Positions 27,103-36,300 of a DNA stretch of 46,740 nucleotides are shown here, piece by piece. Within the stretch, counting starts at the first letter, position 1. Every line of letters begins with the position of its first letter. The position numbers and the translations under genes are program-made. The stretch lies in contig BJOX01000363.1 in assembly GCA_009731375.1 (NCBI GenBank), forward strand, positions 22,667-69,406. Reading direction: 5' to 3'. The notes beneath the pieces are model-generated. The model was not told where the DNA came from and made no database searches. It worked only from the letters and a program-made list of their open reading frames with translations. Source of the stretch: Paulinella micropora. Lineage: Eukaryota > Cercozoa > Imbricatea > Euglyphida.

Positions 27103-28706
27103 TTGGCACCATTACTTCTTCAACTTGAATCTGATCACATCTTCCGTGGCTTCATGCCTACTCTTGGAGGTGTAGTGTACTATCCACACTCTTCGGACAC
27201 TGCAACGGAACAAATCGCCTCACTTCAACCTGGATCTGCTATCAATGTCACGTGCTCAACTCATGCAGACATGGCGGTTGGTGTTGCTTCATGGGCTCTT
27301 GCAAGAGCTGAATCTCATGCCACTACAATGCGTGCGCTTCTTCACCCTGGTTTGTCAACTGCTTCAGCCCTTGCCATTCTCAACACGTGTGTTCAAAGAA
27401 GGATGAGTTACATCATGCGTGTTCTGCCTCCTCATCTGTCAATGCGGAGTCTGCATCACTTTGATAACCTGACTTATCAATGTTTTGCGTCCCGCCTGGG
27501 CATCAGTATTCCCCTACCTCCCTTGGCAAAATCACTTATCCGCTTGCCAGGAAAGTATGGAGCATGTTGCCCGCAACAGACATCCCTTTTAGCACATGCC
27601 GCTTACAGTTCTTCACTGATGCTAGCTGTTTCTTCTCGGGCTATCCCGGAGGAACAGGATCCTAGACGTTTGCTGGCTACCGATGGAGACGTTCTTACTG
27701 ACTGCTACAATTCTCTAGAACGGAATGGTGTTCCAACTGCTGTCATCAGGCCATTACTCACGCCCGGCATCATCCCACCTGCTCACCTCCAGAGTAGACT
27801 CACTCACTCCATCTACTCAACACTCCGCAATCGGCTCCTTCTACAAGGAAGAGATCAACATGGTCCCGCTTTCCCTGCGCTAATGCTATCGGCTGCTCAA
27901 GAAGGAGCGCGGGCATTACCCTTCTCAACTATCCCAGCTAATCCTGAGCTCTCACTCACAGATGCTGAGATAGAAGCGGCACTTCTAGCTAGATTGCCCC
28001 TCATCCCTCTTTCTGATATTCCCAGCTCTGGCGTTCACTGTCCTGCCTGTCAACACCTACTTACACCTGAAAGTGCTACGTATCATTTTCTGACACGTAC
28101 TTGTCCACTAGTTGGAGGTGCTATCATCAGAAGACACGACAGCTACCTCAAGATGCTGGCTACCTTCCTTCGACGCTGTGGCGCAGTCGTTGAGATTGAA
28201 CCTGATCACATCTATTTTCAGGACTCAACAAGAGAACATCCTGACCTTCGTGTTTGGTGGCGACCCAGTAGAACTAGCCCCCCTAATGTGATTATTGATG
28301 TCAGCTTTGCTTCCCCGCTAGCTCAATCTTCTCTAAGGCTTGCAGCAACAACTCCGCTTGCAGCTGCATCCCAACGTGAAGTGGTTAAGCATCGGCAATA
28401 TAATCTACTGGCTACTGCGTCAAGTACAACTCTTGTCCCTTGGGTTCTCGAACCAACTGGTGCTCTTGGTCGTGAGGCATTAGCTTATTTGCGCCAGGTT
28501 CAGGCGTATTACGTAAGCGTTATTCGAGGGCTACCCGCTGCGAGGGACATACTAGCTGATGCCATGCTGATGATTTCCCTCTCAACCCGCGTGGTCTCTT
28601 GCCCTACTTTCGTGCTATGTCTGCGGCTGAAACTGCGCGCGGCAATGCGCGTATCATTGACTCTGCCAAACGGCGCCTGTGGGACGCGCCACGACGCTCC
28701 CACTGA
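27103..28706 (+). pseudogene. LINE ORF, thumb, CCHC knuckle and restriction-like endonuclease
   Basis: This long open stretch carries the RT thumb, then a CCHC knuckle (CPAC...H....C). The endonuclease signature follows: HPDLRVWW, VIIDVS and REVVKHRQY, matching the PD, D and Lys/Tyr motifs of R2-type nucleases. Both copies contain a near-duplicated GCTGATG phrase around 28555-28573 that shifts the frame. After it, another register reads through DDFPLNPRG to a stop at 28704-28706 that looks like the genuine C-terminus. The frame that runs on to 28830 reads UTR pyrimidines and is not protein. Confidence 0.72.
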
Positions 28707-29165
28707 ACCTGTTTCTTCTCTTTTTCTACCTTTGCATATAGTTGTCCTTTCTCTTCCTTGTTTTATTCTTGCCTATTTCTCTCCTTTTTCCTTTTTTTAT
28801 CTTTCCTTTCTGCCTCTTTTTCATATCTAGTCTTTCATTCCCTTTTTCTATTTCCTGTTTCTTCCATCATACTTTCTATTTTTCTTGCATTTCTGTTTCC
28901 CTATCATATTTAGTCTTTTTTTCATCTTTTCCTTTTCTTTAGCTCTTAGTTTTTCCTCTCATTTTCCCCTTTTCCTGCATTTTCGGTATCATTATCATAT
29001 CTAGTTTTCATCTTATATCTTCCCCTCTATTTCTCCCCTCATATTTACATTTATGTTTATTTTCCCATTTTTGTTTCCTCTATCATATCTAGTTTATATT
29101 TCTTTTCTCGTTCGATTTCTGAATTAGCTCTGACTCTAGTCTCTGTACAATTTCGCTTTTATTAA

Positions 29166-29235
29166 AGAAGAAGAAGAAGAAGAAGAAGAAGAAGAAGAAG
29201 AAGAAGAAGAAGAAGAAGAAGAAGAAGAAGAAGAA
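29166..29235 (+). repeat. (GAA)n tail of LINE copy 2
   Basis: About 23 GAA units follow ATTAAA at the end of the LINE and lead directly into a truncated SINE 3' module. Confidence 0.95.
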
Positions 29236-29319
29236 TCAATGGCCTTCGGGCTAACGATTTGTATGGATGACCAGAGGTCACTTGTTAAAGTAACTTCATT
29301 AAATTAAAGGCAAAGGCAA
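29236..29319 (+). mobile_element. SINE copy C, 3' end only
   Basis: ATCAATGGCCTTCGGGCTAA to GGCAAAGGCAAAG matches the 3' module of copies A and B with a few substitutions. Everything upstream is missing. It sits between two (GAA)n tracts. Confidence 0.75.
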
Positions 29320-29494
29320 AGAAGAAGAAGAAGAAGAAGAAGAAGAAGAAGAAGAAGAAGAAGAAGAAGAAGAAGAAGAAGAAGAAGAAGAGAAGAAGAA
29401 GAAGAAGAAGAAGAAGAAGAAGAAGAAGAAGAAGAAGAAGAAGAAGAAGAAGAAGAAGAAGAAGAAGAAGAGAGAGGAGAGAGAGAGAGAGAGA
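29320..29494 (+). repeat. (GAA)n then (GA)n microsatellite
   Basis: About 50 GAA units, with one interruption near 29390, end in a short GA/GGA run. The Phe-, Leu- and Ser-rich minus-strand frames here are artefacts. Confidence 0.95.
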
Positions 29495-29630
29495 AATATC
29501 AATCCATGACTGCCATCCGCTGGAAGACTTTGGCAAGGGTCCACCTGAATTGGCCAACGGTTCATTTTATTTGTTTGTGTTGTCATGTAAAAATCTAAAC
29601 AAATGATTAAAATGCAAGATGGTGTGCGGC

Positions 29631-29700
29631 TGTTGTTGTTGTTGTTGTTGTTGTTGTAAAATTTAATAATCATACAACAGTTGTCGAACAATCTAATTAA

Positions 29701-29752
<52 letters not shown>

Positions 29753-29811
29753 GCTGTAAAAAGTGTAAAATTTAATAATAATAATACAACAGTTGTAGAA
29801 CAATCTAATTA

Positions 29812-29888
<77 letters not shown>
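29631..29888 (+). repeat. Composite (TTG)n tandem array
   Basis: There are three (TTG)n blocks: 29631-29657, 29701-29753 and 29814-29888. Each is followed by a related AT-rich phrase (TAAAATTTAATAAT...ACAACAGTTG), and after the first two also by ACAATCTAATTAAT. The array is therefore a tandem repeat of a composite unit of 70-115 bp in which the TTG part expanded. Confidence 0.85.
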
Positions 29889-30286
29889 AAAATTTAATGA
29901 TAATAATATAACAGTTGCAGTTAAAAACAATATTAACGAAACCAGTGGCAAGTTGGTGTGTGGCTTTCGACTCGTATGTGTATACCCCCAGATATACGTC
30001 ACTTCCAGAAAATAATCTAGTCATCTCGTGCCGATTCGAGACGCCAGAGCTTGCTCACTGCACTATATGATCCAGAGGCTCAAAACAAAAAATATAGATA
30101 GAAGTAGTATAATATCGTTTTTTAAGGTAGTTTTTTCGTGCCTTAAAACGACGCTTTTAAAAACGATTAGCCCTTCCTATTGATTTGGCGCACAATCAAT
30201 ACAAGAGCACAAAACACCCCAAAGAGCCCCCAATCTAGCACTGAGAGAAAAAAATAAAAGTTTCCAAAAAACCCTTATTTTAATAA
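29889..30286. other. Transition into the AT-rich viral region; left edge not resolved
   Basis: There is no gene. Simple-repeat host-type DNA gives way to AT-rich sequence. An inverted repeat, ATCGTTTTT / AAAAACGAT, spans 30114-30167, with an inner near-perfect stem (TCGTTTTTTAAGG / CCTTAAAACGA). The ATCGTTTT...AAACGAT motif recurs at 33300-33346, inside the virus. The provirus edge probably lies here, but no terminal inverted repeat or target duplication can be shown because the right end is outside the window. Confidence 0.5.
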
Positions 30287-30694
30287 TTACAACTCAAGTG
30301 GGACAACCCAATTGATAGAACCTTCATCACCACCAACCTTCTTCGTCAAGGCTGACAGCGAAGGAAAGACGAGAATTTCCTCCTCCTCCTTACCAAGAGA
30401 AGCAAGAAAGAAAATTTTCTTTCTGGGGTTTTTCATGGTTTCATCTCTTTCAACCCACGCGAACGAATAATTATCAGTTCTCTGAGCGGGGTTTCGAACG
30501 AAATATTTTCGTTCGGCATGAAAAGAAGTTATTTTTTTCCTATCAAGTTGAGCGAATTCCCTTGGAACCCTAACTATCTTGGGGTTCTTAAACTCCGCAG
30601 AGGCTTCAGGTTCAAGCTCGCCCCATGGCTTCCAAAAACCTACAATCATATTAATTATCATTAAAGAGATTACAATAGAGTTAGGACGTACCAT
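30287..30694 (-). CDS. Small hypothetical protein with N-terminal membrane segment
   Basis: The 135-residue frame begins with a hydrophobic segment (residues about 6-22, IVISLMIINMIVGFW) that could be a signal anchor. A charged soluble part with no recognised motif follows. Codon use is A/T-rich like the rest of the viral region. It lies leftmost among the minus-strand genes and would be the outermost gene on this side if the provirus starts near 30 kb. No homologue is recognised. Confidence 0.5.
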   Translation of the reverse strand: MVRPNSIVISLMIINMIVGFWKPWGELEPEASAEFKNPKIVRVPREFAQLDRKKITSFHAERKYFVRNPAQRTDNYSFAWVERDETMKNPRKKIFFLASLGKEEEEILVFPSLSALTKKVGGDEGSINWVVPLEL

Positions 30695-30856
30695 CCCCAG
30701 CGATGTTGATTTCGCCGAGTTGGTCTGCTACTTCATTCGGCTCTCCCATATTCTATTACACACACCAAAAAGCATGTGTAATAGAAATTCCTTTGAATTA
30801 GGGTGGGGTGTTAAACCCCTTGGTTTTTAAGAAAACCATTTATCACGAAGTCTTTT

Positions 30857-31533
30857 TTATTCCGAGTTGCTATCCGCACTCTCGGTTCTATAGACTCTGT
30901 ACATGTTTCTATTGTGTTCTCGTTTAATGTTAATACTATCATTTACGTGCTCGTTAATACCATCGCTTGAATATTTGTTAAACGAAGCATTAAACGATAA
31001 ATGCTCGTTCTCAATACCAACGAGAATTTTATTCATGACAATAGCGGAAAGTTGGCCACGATTGTCATTTTTCCACTTATAGAAATTATCGCGTTCTTTG
31101 TTTATTTTTTTTCCAATTTCTTTTGTCTCATTCTAAAAAGTTTATCTGCCTCTACTTCATTATTTTCAATACTCAATCGTTGCAACATCTCATTAACCGC
31201 CTCTAGTTTTATTATGTCTGGTTGTTTCTTTTCAACGAGACGAGCGATTTCTTTGTCTATTTTAGAAATTCTTTCTTCGCATATTATTTTATCCTTATTT
31301 AGTCTATCCTTACTTGTTCTACGAATTTCATATTCCTCAAACCAATCTGATTTAGTTTTGGTTCTGCTTGGAATTAAGTCTATCTTTTTGCGACACTGCG
31401 ACAAAAAAGCGAAATTCTGTCGCAACCTCTGCGACACTGCGACACCGCCGTGTTTTGGTGTCGCAAAGACATATTCACGGAAATAGAATTTTCTAGAATT
31501 TTCTAAAAAAATATACTGGTGGTAATACTTCAA
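30857..31533 (-). pseudogene. Hypothetical coiled-coil protein, broken at an A8 run
   Basis: The frame from 31533 ends at 31102 after a run of eight A (minus strand), but the next register continues protein-like to a TAA at 30857 (…FYKWKNDNRG…NASFNKYSSDG). One extra A would join them. The first part is rich in Lys/Glu/Ile heptads (coiled coil, about residues 75-140). The predicted N-terminus overlaps a cluster of TGCGACA repeats, so the true start is uncertain. There is no known family. It lies just left of the integrase in the same orientation, separated by a 130-base spacer. Confidence 0.5.
31389..31465. repeat. Cluster of six TGCGACA heptamers, iteron-like
   Basis: TGCGACA occurs on the plus strand at 31389, 31397, 31430 and 31438, and inverted (TGTCGCA) at 31418 and 31459. 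Pairs are spaced by 8 bases. A 9-bp perfect stem forms between 31438-31446 and 31457-31465. The spacing is not a multiple of three, so the repetition acts at DNA or RNA level, as in a protein-binding or replication site. Confidence 0.7.
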
Positions 31534-31662
31534 ATACCTTTTTCCCTGTATCGTTGTCAGGCATATTAGGCAAAGCGACTAATGGGTTCGACGTAGTCGT
31601 TGAGATTTTAGGTTGCGGGTTCAAGTCGCTTATTGTCCAATAAAGACTTTTATTTTTTTTGC
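31534..31662. other. Structured spacer next to the integrase gene
   Basis: AAGCGAC (31573-31579) and GTCGCTT (31625-31631) can pair over 7 bp and enclose a CGAC/GTCG mini-hairpin and two GGGTTC phrases. The stretch looks tRNA-like but does not fold as a tRNA. It is the 3' flank of the integrase. Confidence 0.35.
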
Positions 31663-32703
31663 TTACAAATCCAATATTACCTTTGTCTTTTTTTCTCTCT
31701 TTGAAGTCCTAATATTCTCTGGTTGAATGTCCTCCCTCTTAAGTAATTCTTTTGTCTTTTTTTCTTTAATAACTTCTTTGGTTTGCTCTTTCATATCTTT
31801 TTCTTCGTCAATTGGTTTATTAAAATCAGTCTTCAATAAATCACGTGGGCTTACCAACTCATCGTTATTTAGTATGATTTTGAAGCCAGAACGTCCCTTG
31901 ACTTTGTAAATAATTTTGCTGAAAGTCTTACCGCCTTTTGAGAAAATATTCCTTTTATTTTCTTTTCTTACATTATCGCCAACATTGAATTCATTAATTA
32001 AATTATCTCGCGTGATAGTCTGTTTATTTTTATCTCTTCTAGCAAAGACATCCACAGGTTTGGCTTGAATTCCTCTATGAACTTTATGATTGTACGCATT
32101 GACTAAGTCTTGAATATAACTTACCCAGTCAAAATTTCTATTAGTTTCAAATAAAAGGTCAAGCCATCTCCTAATACTTCTTATCACTCTATCAACAACC
32201 GCAAGCGCTCTATGGTCGCCAACTTCAACGACATCGTGTTTAATTCCATTTTCAATAAAATAATCACGAGTAGCACCTTTATATTCTCCTCCGCTGTCAG
32301 TTGTAATTGACTTTGGTTTATAAGGTATAGATTTCAAAGCATAATATACTTCTTTTGCTGTTTTATTTTTTAGTGGAATGATTATTAAAAATCTGGAATG
32401 GCAATCAATCCAAACAAGCATCCAAGCATAGCCCTTATTGCCTTTCTTATCTTTTATCTTACTCATATCCGCTAAGTCAAGAAAGACTTGGTCTAATTGT
32501 TTATCAACCCATATCGTATTCCATATTTTTGGGTTCTTTTTCTGGTGGTGAATTTCAAGCGCTTCTTCTTCTTTTGTCTTTTTTGTTTTCGAAGTAGTCG
32601 AAAACAAAGGTACTACTTCTCCCGTAGGAGTGCCCCCGAGACTATCAGCATTCTGTGTATTAATAATTGTATGTTTATGGTCAAGTTGATTTTCCTCACT
32701 CAT
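31663..32703 (-). CDS. Retroviral-type (rve) integrase, polinton type
   Basis: The 346-residue protein has an RNase-H-fold integrase core. The first Asp is in VFLDLADM (D76) and the second in ITTDSGGEY (D136). The third acidic position falls in AVVDRVIRSIRRW (D171), 34 residues later, so it is Asp where the family normally has Glu. A C-terminal SH3-like segment (FNVGDNVRKENKRNIFSKGG, then SKIIYKV) is typical of Maverick/Polinton integrases. A charged Lys/Glu tail follows. The enzyme would insert the viral genome into host DNA. The ATG at 32703 lies five bases from the stop of the upstream gene (32708), so the two are probably co-transcribed. Confidence 0.9.
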   Translation of the reverse strand: MSEENQLDHKHTIINTQNADSLGGTPTGEVVPLFSTTSKTKKTKEEEALEIHHQKKNPKIWNTIWVDKQLDQVFLDLADMSKIKDKKGNKGYAWMLVWIDCHSRFLIIIPLKNKTAKEVYYALKSIPYKPKSITTDSGGEYKGATRDYFIENGIKHDVVEVGDHRALAVVDRVIRSIRRWLDLLFETNRNFDWVSYIQDLVNAYNHKVHRGIQAKPVDVFARRDKNKQTITRDNLINEFNVGDNVRKENKRNIFSKGGKTFSKIIYKVKGRSGFKIILNNDELVSPRDLLKTDFNKPIDEEKDMKEQTKEVIKEKKTKELLKREDIQPENIRTSKREKKTKVILDL

Positions 32704-32707
32704 ATCT

Positions 32708-33164
32708 TTAGAATTTGAGGAAGCACTTACTTAAGTCGCTTGAAGTTTCGCTACGTGTTGGTTTCTCTGTATTATATACATTGACCAAAACTTTACTATT
32801 TGATTTTTTACCTTTTCCCTTCTTAGGCTTCGGTTCTTCTTCGTCGCTAGTTTCGCTTTCACTTTCTTCACTCTCTGGCTCAGGCTCTGGCTTCTTACTC
32901 TTCTTCGCTCTCTTAGTTTCCGCTTTCGCTCTTTTGATTTTCATTTTCGTCATCTTTTCTGCAATGATATCAGTGAAATCAACCTCATCTTCGCTCTCAC
33001 TCTTCTCCTCTGGGCTATCATTATCATGTTCAGTAATAATATCCTTAGCCAAGTTCTTTTCTTCAATTTGTTTTATTCGTTCCTCCATATCTTCATCTTC
33101 TTGCTTTACAGCNNNNNNNNNNGGCACTACCCCAGTTCTTACGACTTGCTTCAGGGGACGGCAT
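32708..33164 (-). CDS. Charged low-complexity protein upstream of the integrase, interrupted by a 10-N join
   Basis: An ATG at 33164 starts a frame (MPSPEASRKNWGSA) that enters the 10-N join at 33113-33122. The frame after it continues to 32708 with about 135 residues dominated by Glu, Ser, Asp and Lys (SDEEEPKPKKGKGKK). Such sequences often bind nucleic acid or act as flexible linkers. Because the gap length is a convention, register across it is unproven. It is tightly spaced to the integrase gene and opposite to the fibre gene. Confidence 0.5.
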
Positions 33165-33391
33165 TCTATACTAAGATTAATATATTTTTAGTATTTTTAA
33201 TAAATAATAAATATTTAATTGATATTTGACAATCTCACTTCTATCTTGCTAATCGCAAGATTTCTCGTAATCTCAAACTTGTTTGAGATAGTGTCAAACA
33301 TCGTTTTAAAATAAAATTTTATTCTAATGATATAGGAAACGATTTTCTAAAACACGCGAAAGCGAAGCGAAAGTGTGAATTTAGAAAATCA
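33165..33391. promoter_or_regulatory. Divergent intergenic region with three hairpins
   Basis: The region separates the integrase group (minus) from the structural genes (plus). It contains ATCTTGC/GCAAGAT (33243-33261), the family hairpin ATCTCAAAC-TT-GTTTGAGAT (33270-33289), and an 11-bp inverted repeat GATTTTCTAAA / TTTAGAAAATC (33341-33351 and 33380-33390). The last ends one base before the fibre ATG and may form an upstream structure in that mRNA or a protein-binding site. Confidence 0.6.
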
Positions 33392-36300
33392 ATGAGTCAA
33401 TATAAATCACTCTTAGGCCTTAATGAGTTGGCTGTTGATAGTCTAAACATACTTAACTTAGACCTTACCAATACCAACATAGTAGGCTTAAACACAGACA
33501 GAGTGCCAGAAGACGCCGACCCCGTAAATCTTTATTANNNNNNNNNNACCGCTTTGATACACGGCTCGCTTTAAAATCAACAACAGACATTAAAGAAGGA
33601 AAAAATCTATACTACACAGAGCAACGAGTGAGGGACAATGACGAGGTTAAGGCTTCAACTCAACACCGCTCTAATACAAGTAATCCACACCAAACCAGTC
33701 TATACAATCTCATAGACACAAACATATCCGCACCAGTGGTTGGACAATACTTAACATATAATGATGTAGATTGTAAATGGAGGAATACCACTATTGGTTC
33801 AATTGATACACTTACCGATGTAGTCATTACAGCACCAATTGCTATGAATAGTTATCTAACATATAATTCAATAAACTGGGTAAATAAAACATTTCCAATA
33901 AATGTGGATGAATTCGGCAATATTAGTATGGGCGGTAATTTGAATATAACAGGAGTTAATTTATTAAATACGAAAGATGTTGATACTTGGATATCTGAGC
34001 ACGAAGACAATAATGATAAAGTGTCCGCAGATGGTTCAATTAATACACACAGCGATGTTTTGATTACAGGCACACCCGCCGATAACCAACTGCTCATTTA
34101 TAGCACAGGGCAATGGAGAAACACAAACTCACNNNNNNNNNNTTGGATATCTGAGCACGAAGACAATAATGATAAAGTGTCCGCAGATGGTTCAATTAAT
34201 ACACACAGCGATGTTTTGATTACAGGCACACCCGCCGATAACCAACTGCTCATTTATAGCACAGGACAATGGAGAAATGTTGCTTCACCTTTTCTTAGAT
34301 TGGATGGTCTCGCTATGATGTTTGGAAATTTAAATATGGGAGGATTTAACATAACAAATGTCGGTAATGTTGATGGTATTGATGTTTCGACTCTTGACAC
34401 CGCAGTCGTTAAACTAACGGGAGACCAGACTATAACAGGAAACAAAATATTTACTACTTATTTGGGTGTAAAAGATTCAAATCCATTAAATACAGGTAAG
34501 TTATTCTTCAACTATAGTAATAACGCGGGCTCTATTTATTCGTCGGAGGCAGGTGGAGCAACGGGTTATCCATTATCTATTGTTGGTTCTTCCATACTTC
34601 TTGCTTCTACCACGGGGAGTGGGATAACATTGACAGGCAATGTTTTAAATTTTAGTGGCACAACAGCAATCAGCGGACTTCCAGCACCATTCTATGACAC
34701 CGATGCTTCAACGAAAGCATATACCGATACGAAATTAGCAAAGGACGGCACAACGGCTATGACGGGCAGTTTAAATATGGGCGGTTTTGCTATTACAAAT
34801 GTTGGTAATGTTGATGGTGTTGATGTTTCTGTTCTTAACACTTCGGTGGTTAAACTAACAGGAAACCAAACCATAGGAGGAATTAAAACATTCAGCAGTA
34901 TAATAAATGCGAGTGCGGGTATTGATATGAAAAGCCAAAGCATAACAAATGTGAATTTGGTTGATGGTGTGGATGTTTCTACTCTTGACGCTTCTGTCGT
35001 TAAACTAACAGGAGACCAAACCATAGCAGGGAATAAAAATTTACATCAGTTTTAGAAGTAAGTGGTTCATCCAATCCTACTACTTTTGACGGCATCGGCA
35101 TAGCATTTGATACAAAAATAGGAATGATTGCGGCACAAAAAACGGCAACAGCGACTTGGTATCCGATACAAATAACGGGTTCGTATGTAGAGTTATATTC
35201 AGGTAATAATGTAATTATAACCGCAACTGGCACTACACTATCTTTGAATAACAACAAAATAACAAACTTAGCCACACCATCAGCAACAACGGACGGAGCA
35301 AATAAAAGTTATGTGGATACATTAGACGGGCAAATGTGAAACTAACAGGAAACCAAACCATAGCAGGAATTAAGACGTATAGCAGTGGCGTTGAAATTAC
35401 TGGAAATTCAATCAATTCAACAACAAAGGGCACATTTATCGTTTTCAATTCTACCAGTAATATTGGGTCAATTGCTAGTTTGGATATGAAAACAGCAACA
35501 TATTACAACTTTGAAATTTCTGCGAAAAAAATAAGTTTTATTATTGACGGGACGATTGTCGGTTGGGTAAATGCTTCGGGGCTAGATTGTAATAGTAGCA
35601 AAATAGCCAACCTTGGAACTCCGACATTAGCAACGGACGGAGCGACAAAAGGGTATGCGGACACATTGGACGGGCAAAATGTAAAACTATCAACAGACCA
35701 AACCATAACAGGAAGCAAAACATTTAATGGGGCGAGCACTGTGATAAAATATCTAACTTTAACGAACAATGCCGATTTTAATAATCAAACTATCACTAAT
35801 GGCGGAAATATAACATATAATGGGGCGAGGATATTAAACCAAAATGGAGGAGATATATTCTTTTCACAGACATCAGGAGATTATCAGTATTTCTTATTTA
35901 CTCTAAATACTGCTACAAGTGGAACCGCGAACCAACGAGGTTATGTATTCACGAATGTAGCATCTGATGTAAAAGGGGCGGGACTTTATATTTCAAAACT
36001 TTTGGATAATAAAAGTGCTTCGTCTGACATTGTCCGTTTTAACAATGCTGGCGGTATGCGGTTTTATGGTGCCTTAGATATGAACTCAAACAATATAACA
36101 AATGGCGGAACAATAACAGGAACGACAATTACTTCAACCGCGGGTATATCAACGACGACACTAACCGCAAGCGGATTATTAACAGCGACAGGAGGCTCTA
36201 GCATAGTCATACAAGGAAATACGAATGGAGGCAATACAAGAGGAATATTTTTGTGGGACACTGGCAATACAAATTATGGTATTTATATGGCATCAAATGG

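Larger units (their letters stand above)
23956..29165 (+). mobile_element. LINE copy 2: non-LTR retrotransposon with restriction-like endonuclease, inactive
   Basis: The element starts right after the (GAA)n tail of copy 1 and ends in its own (GAA)n. Its single coding region is broken into about seven pieces. In order it has two Cys-rich zinc motifs, a C2H2-like finger (25375-25430), a Cys pair region, the reverse transcriptase (26111-27100), a CCHC knuckle (28036-28110) and a PD-(D/E)XK-like endonuclease (28200-28400). This order (N-terminal fingers, RT, C-terminal CCHC plus endonuclease) is that of the R2/R4/Utopia-like lineages. Those lineages cut defined target sites, for example Dong in TAA repeats. 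Breaks: a frame change near 24310, TGA at 24838, a 10-N join at 25627-25636, a stop at 26094, and frame changes near 26870 and 27095. Confidence 0.82.

Noticed and set aside
21565-29494. CRISPR-like array in the repeat-rich region
   Set aside because: Repeats are microsatellites and retroelement copies with no regular spacer pattern.
29285-30024. Poly-Ser, poly-Phe, poly-Thr and poly-Asn ORFs
   Set aside because: They come only from (GAA)n and (TTG)n repeats.
31001-31486. Plus-strand ORF opposite the coiled-coil gene
   Set aside because: Ser/Phe/Leu-rich mirror of a Lys/Glu-rich minus-strand gene.
31573-31631. Possible tRNA gene beside the integrase (7-bp acceptor-like stem and a GGTTCAAGTC box)
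   Set aside because: The T-loop-like sequence abuts the 3' arm, so no T stem can form; there is no A box and the length is only 59 bases.
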